Below, piece after piece: positions 1-8,222 of a stretch of 19,690 nt of DNA. Below the pieces are notes generated by a model, which saw only the letters and a list, made by a program, of their open reading frames with translations, had not been told where the DNA came from and did no database searches. Position numbers and translations under genes: made by a program. The stretch is taken from assembly GCA_016932035.1 (NCBI GenBank), contig JAFGDR010000042.1, positions 1 through 19,690 of the forward strand, given 5' to 3'. This stretch comes from Candidatus Cloacimonadota bacterium. GTDB taxonomy: Bacteria; Cloacimonadota; Cloacimonadia; JGIOTU-2. Each line of letters starts with the position of its first letter. Position 1 is the first letter of the stretch.

Positions 1-10
1 GTATGAGATC

Positions 11-43
11 GCGGAATAAATTCCGCAATTTGCGGAATAAATT
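11..43. repeat. Tandem overlapping palindromes
   Basis: GCGGAATAAATTCCGC (11-26) is a perfect inverted repeat. GCGGAATAAATT recurs at 32-43, so 20-38 is a second palindrome (ATTCCGCAA, one central base, TTGCGGAAT). The two hairpins share the middle arm and are mutually exclusive. The element lies just beyond the 3' end of the sigma-54 activator gene, with no T-run behind it on the minus strand. It could be a dispersed repeat or an operator for a gene beyond the left edge. Confidence 0.6.
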
Positions 44-95
44 ACACAATGTTCAGTTCAAATACTTAAATGTTAACGAGTTAATATGATAAAAA

Positions 96-1499
96 TCAGG
101 CTTTTATATCAAGTTCTTTCAATTTTTTATAGAGTGTATTTCGATCAATTTCAAGGATTTTAGCTGCTATTGTTTTGTTGAAATGAACCTCACGCAGCAC
201 ACTGAGAATAATCTCTCTTTCAATGTCAGTATTCAATTTGGAGGTTATTTCTTTGAGCGTTTGTTTACGGTCAATAATATTTTTTGTAAATCTCTCTATT
301 GAATGCTGTTTTGATGGTTCTGTTACGGGCTCTTCCTCAAATTCAAGTGATTCCGGTGTTATGTGATCACCATCTTCAACCAGAACTGCTTTTTTAATAA
401 TATTCTTCAGTTCACGCACATTACCCGGCCAATGATACTTCAGCAGCTTCTTCATTGCTTCAGATGAAAAATCATCGATACCTTTATCGAATTCCTTCTT
501 TGCTTCATTCAGAAAGATTTCTGCAAGAATGGGAATATCTTCCTTCCTTTCCTTCAGAAGCGGAAGTACGATCTTAAACTCATTCAATCTATGATAGAGA
601 TCCTCTCTGAAATCTCCATTATGAACCGCATCATTCAGATCGACATTAGATGCAGTGAGTATTCTTACATCAACACGAATCGATTGCTTCCCTCCAAGAT
701 GATAGACCTGCTTTTCTTCGATCGCTCTTAGCAGTTTTGCTTGAGCAGGCTCTGGAAGATTCGTGATCTCATCAAGAAATAGTGTTCCTTTATCAGCCTG
801 TTCAAATTTTCCCATTTTTGCTGTTTCAGCACCGGTAAAAGCACCTTTTTCATAACCGAAAAGTTCACTCTCGATAAGACTTTCCGGAATAGCACCACAA
901 TCGATGGGTATAAATTCCTCGCACCTTCTATTGCTTTTTTTGTGTATAAGATGAGCTATTACTTCCTTTCCAGTACCGGTTTTTCCCTGAACGATAACAC
1001 TCATATTAGTTGGAGCGATCATACTCACTTTCTTCAATACATCTTTGATCAGAAAAGAAGTACCCATTTCTTTTTCATATGTAATTTTCTCCTCCAGCTT
1101 TTCTCTTAGAACCTGCACTTCTTTTTTCAGTTGCTGCGAGCGAATAGCTTTTTGGATTGTTAATAAAAGTTCATCATTATCAAAAGGTTTTGTAATATAA
1201 TCAAAAGCGCCCAACTTCATTGATTTGATCGCTCCCTTGATATCTCCGTACGCTGTTAGAATTATGATACAGCATTCATAATCCGGTATATCTTTCTTGA
1301 CCTTTTCGAGTATTTTTATTCCGTTTATATCAGGGAGACGAATATCAAGCAAGACAATATTCGGTGCGTTGCTCTTTATGATCTGTAGCGCTTTTTTTCC
1401 CGTATCTGCAGTTAGTACTATATATCCTTCACTTTGCAAAATTACCTGAAGAGTATTTTGCAGTTCCTTATCGTCATCAACAACTAAAATCGTACTCAT
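96..1499 (-). CDS. NtrC-family sigma-54-dependent response regulator
   Basis: This is a transcription activator for sigma-54 RNA polymerase, controlled by phosphorylation. The order is receiver domain (about 1-120; acidic pocket D8/D9, phospho-acceptor D52 in LLDIRLPD, TKP lysine about 104), AAA+ ATPase (Walker A GKTGTGKE about 172-179, the GAFTGA sigma-54 contact loop about 219-224, Walker B GTLFLDEI about 238-245), and a Fis-type helix-turn-helix at the C-terminus (NKTIAAKILEIDRNTLYKKL). The 467-residue length is normal for the family. A GTG at 1514 would add five residues, but ATG 1499 is preferred: GGAG lies 8 bases upstream and the receiver begins at once. The gene starts 17 bases after the histidine kinase stop, so the two are almost certainly co-transcribed and cognate. 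Target genes are unknown. Confidence 0.95.
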   Translation of the reverse strand: MSTILVVDDDKELQNTLQVILQSEGYIVLTADTGKKALQIIKSNAPNIVLLDIRLPDINGIKILEKVKKDIPDYECCIIILTAYGDIKGAIKSMKLGAFDYITKPFDNDELLLTIQKAIRSQQLKKEVQVLREKLEEKITYEKEMGTSFLIKDVLKKVSMIAPTNMSVIVQGKTGTGKEVIAHLIHKKSNRRCEEFIPIDCGAIPESLIESELFGYEKGAFTGAETAKMGKFEQADKGTLFLDEITNLPEPAQAKLLRAIEEKQVYHLGGKQSIRVDVRILTASNVDLNDAVHNGDFREDLYHRLNEFKIVLPLLKERKEDIPILAEIFLNEAKKEFDKGIDDFSSEAMKKLLKYHWPGNVRELKNIIKKAVLVEDGDHITPESLEFEEEPVTEPSKQHSIERFTKNIIDRKQTLKEITSKLNTDIEREIILSVLREVHFNKTIAAKILEIDRNTLYKKLKELDIKA

Positions 1500-1516
1500 A
1501 TTTTCTGCTCCCACAA

Positions 1517-3001
1517 CTATAAGGATCGGTTGTCATGATGTACTGGCAGTGCAATCGCAAATGTTGTTCCTTTATTATAAGTACTCTTCACATTGACCTT
1601 TCCCCTGTGTGACTGGATTATCCTATGAGCTACAGACAGACCGAGTCCAACACCTTCTTTTTTGTTCGTGAAAAAAGGATTGAATATTTTATCGATGTTT
1701 TTCTTTGGAATTCCTCTACCTGTATCCTGGATAGCAATCGAAATAAAACCATCAACTTGTTTTACATTAATTGTCAAACAACCGCCTTTAGGCATCGCTT
1801 CAATTGAATTCATCACAATATTCATCATTGTTTGCTCGATCTGCTTCCCATCGATCTCAATTTTTGGAAGATTCTTTTCATAGCCGAATTGCAGGATCAC
1901 TTGCTGATTTAGACGTTTTGCCTCGGTAAGTTTGCATACTCTCGATATAATATCAATTATTGAGATCTTGTCAATCTTCAGCTCGCGTGGTTTTGCGAAA
2001 TCAAGAAGATCTTTAATTATTCCATTAGCTCTTTCAGAACTCCTCATGATCGCTTCCAGATTATTTCGCATCTGTTCATCCAACTTGAACTTTCTCATGC
2101 TATATTGAGAAAGTGCAGAGATGTTAGCCAGAGGATTTCTAATCTCATGTGCAATTCCTGCTGCCAGCACGCCAAGGTTTGCAAGGGTCTTTGTCTGGAT
2201 CAATTCTTCCTGCGTTTGATGCAGAAGATTGCTCGTATTTTTCAACTCCTCTTCAGATAGTTTTCTCTTTGAAATATCTCTGATAGTGCCTATAAAACCT
2301 TTTCGTTCAACAATCTTGTCATCAAAAGATGTCGTATTGATTTCAACTGAGATAGTTTTACCTCCTTTTCGAATGATTTCTGTTTCAAAAAGAGGTAATT
2401 CTTCTCCCGAAAGTCTCTGCTTAAACCTTTCAAGTGCTTCTTCGATACGTTCGGAAGCTAATACCGAAGTAAAATGTTTTCCAATGTACTTTTCGCCATT
2501 TAAACCAGTGATCCTGTCAAATGCAGAGCTGATAAATGTAAACTTTCCTTTCTGATCAAGCGAAAAAATAATATCCATAACAGCTTCAGTTAAGAGGTGA
2601 TATTTCTCCTCACTCTCCAAAACTTTTTTCTCCATCTTGAACTTATGGAAAGCGATCTCAAGAGCAATTCTCAATTCTTCGATTTTAAATGGTTTGGTTA
2701 TGAAGCCATAAGGTTCACTCATTTTTGCTTTTTCAATAGTTTTTTCATCCGAGTGAGCAGTGAGATAGATGAGCGGTATTTTATATTTTTCTTTTATCTG
2801 TTTAGCCATCTCAATACCGTTGACATCACCTTCAAGGACGATATCAGCAAGAACGAAATCAGGATTCTTATCTTCGATGATCTGTATCGCTTCTGTGCTT
2901 GACGATGCTATATAGGTTTCGCTATATCCCAGATGACGAAGAATATTCTTTATGCTCGAAGCAATAAGACCTTCATCCTCAACAATTAAGATTGATTCCA
3001 T
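1517..3001 (-). CDS. Receiver-PAS-histidine kinase (cytosolic)
   Basis: This 494-residue sensor kinase is predicted to phosphorylate the NtrC-type regulator encoded directly downstream. The N-terminal receiver domain (1-120) has phospho-acceptor D53 and a TKPF motif. A PAS domain with a PAC-like tail follows (about 130-248, ending GTIRDISKRK), then a short coiled linker. The HisKA domain carries H285 in AGIAHEIRNPL, and the HATPase has N-box NIVMNSIEAM, G1 DTGRGIPK and G2 GVGLGLSVAH. There is no signal peptide or membrane segment, so it must sense a cytosolic signal or receive phosphate through its own receiver from another kinase. The ATG at 3001 has AGGAG about 6 bases upstream. Heme, flavin or other PAS ligands cannot be predicted from the sequence. 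Confidence 0.93.
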   Translation of the reverse strand: MESILIVEDEGLIASSIKNILRHLGYSETYIASSSTEAIQIIEDKNPDFVLADIVLEGDVNGIEMAKQIKEKYKIPLIYLTAHSDEKTIEKAKMSEPYGFITKPFKIEELRIALEIAFHKFKMEKKVLESEEKYHLLTEAVMDIIFSLDQKGKFTFISSAFDRITGLNGEKYIGKHFTSVLASERIEEALERFKQRLSGEELPLFETEIIRKGGKTISVEINTTSFDDKIVERKGFIGTIRDISKRKLSEEELKNTSNLLHQTQEELIQTKTLANLGVLAAGIAHEIRNPLANISALSQYSMRKFKLDEQMRNNLEAIMRSSERANGIIKDLLDFAKPRELKIDKISIIDIISRVCKLTEAKRLNQQVILQFGYEKNLPKIEIDGKQIEQTMMNIVMNSIEAMPKGGCLTINVKQVDGFISIAIQDTGRGIPKKNIDKIFNPFFTNKKEGVGLGLSVAHRIIQSHRGKVNVKSTYNKGTTFAIALPVHHDNRSL

Positions 3002-3117
3002 AATATACTCCTAAATATTGTACATAACAGCACACCTTACAGTTATAGAAATTATTACACAAATAACATACTATCATGGCGCGAACTGGATGAGCACTAA
3101 TATTTTTTTCCACCTAC

Positions 3118-3146
3118 AATATATCATATTTAATTTTTTTGGTCAA
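3118..3146 (-). promoter_or_regulatory. Sigma-70-type promoter of the kinase/regulator operon
   Basis: Reading the minus strand, TTGACC (3146-3141) and TATATT (3123-3118) are separated by exactly 17 bases. Each box matches the consensus at five of six positions. Transcription would start near 3111, giving a leader of about 110 bases before the kinase ATG. The promoter lies in the 190-base gap behind the Omp85-like gene, so the two-component genes probably have their own transcript. Confidence 0.6.
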
Positions 3147-3191
3147 TTTCTTTTTTTATTAAAGATTTTTGATACTCTATGTTTACGCTGT

Positions 3192-5141
3192 TTACTTAAA
3201 CTGTATCACTTCAGGACATGAAACACCAAAACCGGGCAAGTTTAAGTCTGGTTTACCTGACAAGGAAAGAGATATCTTACTTTTTCCATCAAGGTCTGGA
3301 AAATAAGTAAGCATAACCTGTACAGTTTTGAAAACAAGATCCTCATTTCGCATTCGCACTCCTGCACCAAAGCACATATAATGTTTATCTGTAAGAATAT
3401 TGCTGTGCGCTGATCCTATAAATCCAATATCATAGAAACCGAAAAGAGCAAAATGAAATCCGATAAGATCCCATGGAGTATACGTAACGCTTTCGAAATT
3501 GATCACAAGCCGTTGCTGTCCCCGGGCTTCAGTATCATCAAATCCCCTAACATTTTCCAGGTTATGCAGATCAATCGTAAGATAATCGGGCTGATTCAAT
3601 CCTTTCATATAGTCAATTTCTATGAAATTCCTTAGCCCGTAATCCCCAATTCTGTAATGTCTGGAAAATAGATGTGCATTAACAGCAAAAACACCTTCAT
3701 CAAATTCCTTCCAGATCATTTTATTGAAATAACTGCCTATACCAAGTTGCATATAATAATACAGTGCTCTGTTGAAGATGAAGTTACCCTTGGATATCTG
3801 AAATCCAGTATAATATCTGCTTGCATATAATTCCGGATTCTCTATCCCGGCAATAAACTCGATCAAATGTCCATATGGTATATATTCGACATCTCCAAAG
3901 TCATAAATAAGATTACTTTTATAATATTTACTTCGCTGATGATTAAAGGAAAACAGTATTTCAGAACGATCATCAAACAAGGAACCGATCAAAGGATATT
4001 TATAATAATCATAGTGCGTTACTCGAATTAACTCAACAATATAGTCTGCTTTTGTCCGACCGAGTAGTTTCAACCGTTCCGCAACACCCACACAAAAATC
4101 CCCTTTCAAATATTCAAGAGGATGTTCCATCAGTGTGCTGTCATCAGGAGTATTGAGATAATACGTATTCACTTTTTCCAGACCGATCCCACCGGCAACA
4201 TTGATTTTGGGAGGTATGAAATTTCGATTTAACACAAATCCATATCGCTCTTCATGTTCAGGATGATCATAGAACATCTCGCCTGTGATATACGTGTTGC
4301 CGATATGATAGATCTTGTAGAGTGCATCCTCAATATAAAACTCCTCTTCTCTGTCACGATCATATGCAACAGTGATACTGGCTTTGTGACCAAGTCCCAC
4401 AATATTCAGGTCATATAATTCAAGGCTATACGAGTGAAATGATGATGCGCCCGGATTTCCCCCGAGAGGGAATTTATCCTTCGTGAGTACGAGCACATCT
4501 ACATAATTCGGATTATTTGCGCAGACATAAACCTGGAAAAAGATCTCATTGATGTATGGAAGTTCGTATATGATCCTCTCGTTTTCAGCAAGTAAAGCAG
4601 GATCAATCCTATCTCCTTCTTTAAAAAGAAGCATATTTTTAATGACACGTATCCTGGTATCAACATGCATTTTATCTGCAATTCTTCTAGCCCATTGCAC
4701 AATCTTGATCGAAGTGTCTGCTTCTTCCTGAAAAATTGGAATGTTCTCAATGTAAATATTACGTATAATTTTGTCTTTATATTTCAGGAATTGATATTCA
4801 CTTTTCTGAAGTTTATATAATGGATCCTGGCTTTTTTGTCCTTTCTTGAAAGCAAGATTAAAGAGTGTTTTTGTTAATTCGGACTTATCAGCTTCCTCCT
4901 TGAGATCCACAAACATTTCATTGGTTGATGTCGTGTCTGTTTGAATATAAAAGGGAATAGAGTCGGTTATGACCAATGTCGTATCGTGAGGTGCTATCCA
5001 TACAGAATCGCCAAAACATAACATATCTCCGGTTGTAAGATGTAATATGTAATCCCTGTAATCATCCTGAGAATAAAGTTGATGAACAACTCCAAGAAGA
5101 GTGAGAACACAGATTATAAATATATGTCGTTTAAGCTTCAC
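3192..5141 (-). CDS. Omp85-superfamily-like outer membrane protein (BamA/TamA-type)
   Basis: The protein (649 residues) has a Sec signal peptide (1-24: basic KLKR, hydrophobic core, then YSQ). A POTRA-like stretch follows at about 125-222, with the pattern LFKEGDRIDPALLAENERIIYELPYI. A long region rich in alternating aromatic and polar residues (about 235-649) fits a transmembrane beta-barrel. VRGF at 531-534 matches the loop-6 motif of Omp85 proteins and is followed by a strand-like LVINFESVTYTP. Omp85 proteins insert or export proteins or lipids at the outer membrane; which is done here is unknown. The start is GTG at 5141, chosen because the signal peptide begins there. No clear Shine-Dalgarno is seen, so translation may be coupled to the preceding gene, whose stop is 21 bases away. 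The single POTRA-like unit is fewer than the five of BamA, so this is not the essential BamA. Confidence 0.75.
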   Translation of the reverse strand: MKLKRHIFIICVLTLLGVVHQLYSQDDYRDYILHLTTGDMLCFGDSVWIAPHDTTLVITDSIPFYIQTDTTSTNEMFVDLKEEADKSELTKTLFNLAFKKGQKSQDPLYKLQKSEYQFLKYKDKIIRNIYIENIPIFQEEADTSIKIVQWARRIADKMHVDTRIRVIKNMLLFKEGDRIDPALLAENERIIYELPYINEIFFQVYVCANNPNYVDVLVLTKDKFPLGGNPGASSFHSYSLELYDLNIVGLGHKASITVAYDRDREEEFYIEDALYKIYHIGNTYITGEMFYDHPEHEERYGFVLNRNFIPPKINVAGGIGLEKVNTYYLNTPDDSTLMEHPLEYLKGDFCVGVAERLKLLGRTKADYIVELIRVTHYDYYKYPLIGSLFDDRSEILFSFNHQRSKYYKSNLIYDFGDVEYIPYGHLIEFIAGIENPELYASRYYTGFQISKGNFIFNRALYYYMQLGIGSYFNKMIWKEFDEGVFAVNAHLFSRHYRIGDYGLRNFIEIDYMKGLNQPDYLTIDLHNLENVRGFDDTEARGQQRLVINFESVTYTPWDLIGFHFALFGFYDIGFIGSAHSNILTDKHYMCFGAGVRMRNEDLVFKTVQVMLTYFPDLDGKSKISLSLSGKPDLNLPGFGVSCPEVIQFK

Positions 5142-5162
5142 TATGATTTCAGGCAGTAGTTA

Positions 5163-7754
5163 TCAGAAACTGATCGAGAGGAGCAGATTGATCGCAGAAC
5201 GACTTACCGTGATGTCATCCAATCCAAGTTTGAAATCTCCAAACTCAAGGATATCACCAAAGTCCAAACCAAGTTTATTTGTGAAATACAGCCATTCAAG
5301 ACGTATCCCGATATCAATTGATTTCGGGAAAGATCCGTAATTTTTAAAAGGTATGTATTCTATGCCATATCCAATATGCCAGGTATTTGGCAATAGGTTA
5401 TAGAGTTTGTGCCACGTAGGTCTCCGCACCCATGGAGTATCCGGATGTTCAATTTTTTCTCCGTCTCCTTCGATATTTTCAATCCGGTAAAAACTAATTC
5501 CATAACCTGCTTTCACATAGAATTGCAAGTCTTTAGTTGTAATATTATATCTCATACTACCCACATATTCCCAGAAATTCAGATCAGTTCGAAGTTTGAA
5601 TGGTTCGGGACGATTCGTTAATGAAATATCAATTGCTATTTCACTTCTGGAATGACGGATTGTATTCTCTGTTACAAAATATTTTCCCAGATAGAAATTC
5701 ACACCCATTCTTGGTGATACTGCCGGTTTCACTTCTATGTCTATATTGGTCGACACAGAATCGAGAGCCGGATCAAGCTCTATCACTTTGCTATAAATTT
5801 CATAATACTGCTCCGGATGAAAAATAAGAGCAAAGTACTCTTCGGGTAAAAACTGATATGCAACTCCCCCATTGAAACCTATGAACCTGAAGGGTATCTT
5901 TTCTTTTGTATAAAATGTCGGTATTGATTTTTTCAAGGTCGCCCTGAACGGTGCCGCTGCAACTCTCCAAATAAAATCAAACGGTGGAACATTGGAAAGG
6001 AGAGGAAAGGTCAGGTTGAGGTATCCAAGGTCGTTCATGTAGCTATCTTCCAGTGTAACAGGGAAATAGGAACTCAATTTATGGGGATAGTACGGGTGGT
6101 AGCGGGAATTACTCCCTGCTTGGTTCCATCCAACTGTATAGGTAGGTGTAAAAGGTGACATGTTCCCTGTATCAGCATTTTTGACCACACCGGCAAAAGG
6201 AGATATCGAAGCGGGATAACCCCAATGTATGGGGAACATGAGCCAGCCCCAGGTATGACGAATTGATGGTTTTGTTCGCAGAAGCGGATAAATCGTTTCC
6301 CAATCAGGCACAATACAAATTCTGTCCGGTCGGTTCATGGGTAGGACACTACCTCTTTTTAAAGAACCGTCGGACATAAATATTTCAAGAGAATCAAGGG
6401 AGTTCAAATATTCGGAATAATTGAATCTACGTGACACTAATTCTGTTGCTCCAGCAGGTCCTACTTCTTTAAACAATCCGGTAAAGGGATATGAACCATG
6501 TGAGTCTCTATTCTTACCACCCGGCTTTGCGAGTAGCTGATCATTTCCTTTATCATCTCCGCCGATATATACCACCGGGTGGGTGTTGATCTCTTTTTCT
6601 TCATTACTTATATACGCTCGTTCACGGATCTTTTTATCGATCCAATCCTCCCCCATTCGTTCATATTCAAGCTTTTCAACCTGTCGGTTCCACATATCAT
6701 ATGGTGAATAAACATTCGGATCTGCATAATTCATCATCATGACTTTATAATGGAAACAATACTCGACCCGTTTTATCACAAGCTGGTTATCCCACTTCTC
6801 ATCAGCCACCTTATCTCTATTGATCGGTTTATCATGTAATCCTACGCCCTTGAGTAACCTACCGATTTCCTGTTCGATGAGTAAGGTCTCAACTCTGTTT
6901 AAAGGTGAAATAACGATATTAATATGTTCCCAATCACCTTCATGATCATTTCCACCGTCATTGTATGGATAGAAAAACCAATACTGAAGAAGAAACTCAT
7001 ACCCGAGAAGCGAGTTATCCATCTTTGAATAAACACCTCGTATAAAAGGATGCACAAAAGTCATTACATAACTCAAAAACCGTTTCTTAAGTGTTTGGGT
7101 CAATGTGTTGGAATAGTGCTCTTTCCAGGTCTCTTCATCCTCACCCGGGAAGTCAAAATAGAAAACTTTATACTGCAGAAAATCAGGTTTCCTGGAATCA
7201 GATATCAAAAGCGGACTGGGATTTAATGGATCAAATTCATCGAGTAAGTTCAGATATTTGCAGTCATCATTTTCAATAACCGGAGGTTTCGAGAGACAAT
7301 CAATACTATCCGATTTGAGAAATTGAAGCGGACACGGCTTTCCCATCTTACCAAAATTCACCGTTTGCATATCAACGATCTTAGCTCTATCGAGTGAGAT
7401 ATCCCACGTATCAACATATAAAGGATGATGAGGTTCGAGTATAAATTTTCTGAAATCCATCGGTGGAAGTGTAGTATTGAGTATCATATAGGGAGCAAAT
7501 TTGATAGCCAGTCGCTGAAGGATTCCAAATCTGTTATCATCGATACCGTCAACCGGATTTATATCCTGATAATCAGGGCTGTTTTTATCTCCAAATAAAG
7601 CAAAATACTTGCTTGCAGGTGTTTGCTGAACGATCCTGGGATATGAAAGTTCGAGAAATTTAATATACTCATCCCTCGGTATAGTGGCAGCTTCAAGAAT
7701 ACTTACAACAAGGATAATGAATAATGAACCAATAACTAGTATTTTTTTATTCAT
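5163..7754 (-). CDS. Exported Vps62-like (HEGDWE) protein with C-terminal beta-barrel
   Basis: This large protein (863 residues) has a signal peptide (1-23: MNKK, hydrophobic stretch, LEAA). The middle carries QYWFFYPYND (257-266) with HEGDWEH (271-277), and further on HPVVYIGG (392-399) and SHGSYP (418-423). This order resembles the Vps62/DUF946 domain of plants, fungi and some bacteria, whose biochemical role is unclear. From about residue 600 the sequence becomes strand-like with many aromatic residues and ends in LLLSISF, a terminal Phe as in outer-membrane barrels. Several Cys in 141-165 could form disulphides in the periplasm. It is followed after 21 bases by the Omp85-like gene and probably works with it in the envelope. 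ATG 7754 has an AGGA 11 bases upstream. The barrel assignment is inference; the Vps62 match is from remembered motifs. Confidence 0.6.
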   Translation of the reverse strand: MNKKILVIGSLFIILVVSILEAATIPRDEYIKFLELSYPRIVQQTPASKYFALFGDKNSPDYQDINPVDGIDDNRFGILQRLAIKFAPYMILNTTLPPMDFRKFILEPHHPLYVDTWDISLDRAKIVDMQTVNFGKMGKPCPLQFLKSDSIDCLSKPPVIENDDCKYLNLLDEFDPLNPSPLLISDSRKPDFLQYKVFYFDFPGEDEETWKEHYSNTLTQTLKKRFLSYVMTFVHPFIRGVYSKMDNSLLGYEFLLQYWFFYPYNDGGNDHEGDWEHINIVISPLNRVETLLIEQEIGRLLKGVGLHDKPINRDKVADEKWDNQLVIKRVEYCFHYKVMMMNYADPNVYSPYDMWNRQVEKLEYERMGEDWIDKKIRERAYISNEEKEINTHPVVYIGGDDKGNDQLLAKPGGKNRDSHGSYPFTGLFKEVGPAGATELVSRRFNYSEYLNSLDSLEIFMSDGSLKRGSVLPMNRPDRICIVPDWETIYPLLRTKPSIRHTWGWLMFPIHWGYPASISPFAGVVKNADTGNMSPFTPTYTVGWNQAGSNSRYHPYYPHKLSSYFPVTLEDSYMNDLGYLNLTFPLLSNVPPFDFIWRVAAAPFRATLKKSIPTFYTKEKIPFRFIGFNGGVAYQFLPEEYFALIFHPEQYYEIYSKVIELDPALDSVSTNIDIEVKPAVSPRMGVNFYLGKYFVTENTIRHSRSEIAIDISLTNRPEPFKLRTDLNFWEYVGSMRYNITTKDLQFYVKAGYGISFYRIENIEGDGEKIEHPDTPWVRRPTWHKLYNLLPNTWHIGYGIEYIPFKNYGSFPKSIDIGIRLEWLYFTNKLGLDFGDILEFGDFKLGLDDITVSRSAINLLLSISF

Positions 7755-7817
7755 AAGCGTTGCAATCCTAATTTGATCTGATAATTAGCTCGATTCTATA
7801 GATTAAAAATCACTTTT

Positions 7818-8129
7818 TTACTGGTTTATTGTAGCTTGCTGAAAACCTATATTTTGTTTTGATCCTTGCTCTGGCAGCTTAATCGCTCCGAATTGTTCTT
7901 CGTATTTTTTCAGATTTCGTTCTAAGAGCTGCATCAGTCGTTTTGCATGTTGAGGTGATAATATTACCCGGGAATAGATCGTTGCCTCAGGAACAGCTGG
8001 AAGAATTCTGCCAAAATCGACAACGAATTCTGATTGATTGAAATTCATGAATGCCACGTTTGAATAGATACCTTCCGAATGTTCTTTTGGTATATTGATC
8101 TTGATCTGCTGTTGCTTTTGTTCAGCCAT
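7818..8129 (-). CDS. DUF3467 family protein
   Basis: This small cytosolic protein (103 residues) has the DUF3467 pattern: YSNVAFMNFNQSEFVVDFGRILP, then a varied residue pair, SRVILSPQHAKRLMQLLERNLKKYE and FGAI. The function of this family is unknown to me. The ORF extends upstream to 8159, but ATG 8129 is chosen because AGGAG ends five bases before it and the family's sequence starts soon after. The extra codons would run through a terminator hairpin. It lies 63 bases before the Vps62-like envelope gene on the same strand, so it may be the first gene of that transcript. The C-terminal tail after FGAIKLP is Gln-rich and probably disordered. Confidence 0.85.
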   Translation of the reverse strand: MAEQKQQQIKINIPKEHSEGIYSNVAFMNFNQSEFVVDFGRILPAVPEATIYSRVILSPQHAKRLMQLLERNLKKYEEQFGAIKLPEQGSKQNIGFQQATINQ

Positions 8130-8143
8130 GTTTCTCCTTTTCC

Positions 8144-8175
8144 AAAAAAAGTGGGACATTTATTTATGCCCTACT
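8144..8175 (-). terminator. Intrinsic terminator (or attenuator) between ALDH7 gene and DUF3467 gene
   Basis: On the minus strand AGTAGGGCAT (8175-8166) pairs with ATGTCCCACT (8159-8150) around a 6-base loop, with one mismatch and one G-U pair. Seven T residues (8150-8144) follow. It lies about 48 bases behind the ALDH7 stop, as expected for its terminator, but the T-run ends only about five bases before the ribosome binding site of the DUF3467 gene. Confidence 0.75.
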
Positions 8176-8222
8176 TTGAAATACAATAATATTTTTTTCA
8201 AGAATTTTATTTCATTTGATAA

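Noticed and set aside
3002-3191. Sigma-54 (-24/-12) promoter near the activator operon or other gaps
   Set aside because: No GG-N10-GC with good surrounding bases was found in the intergenic stretches; the kinase operon has a sigma-70-type promoter instead.
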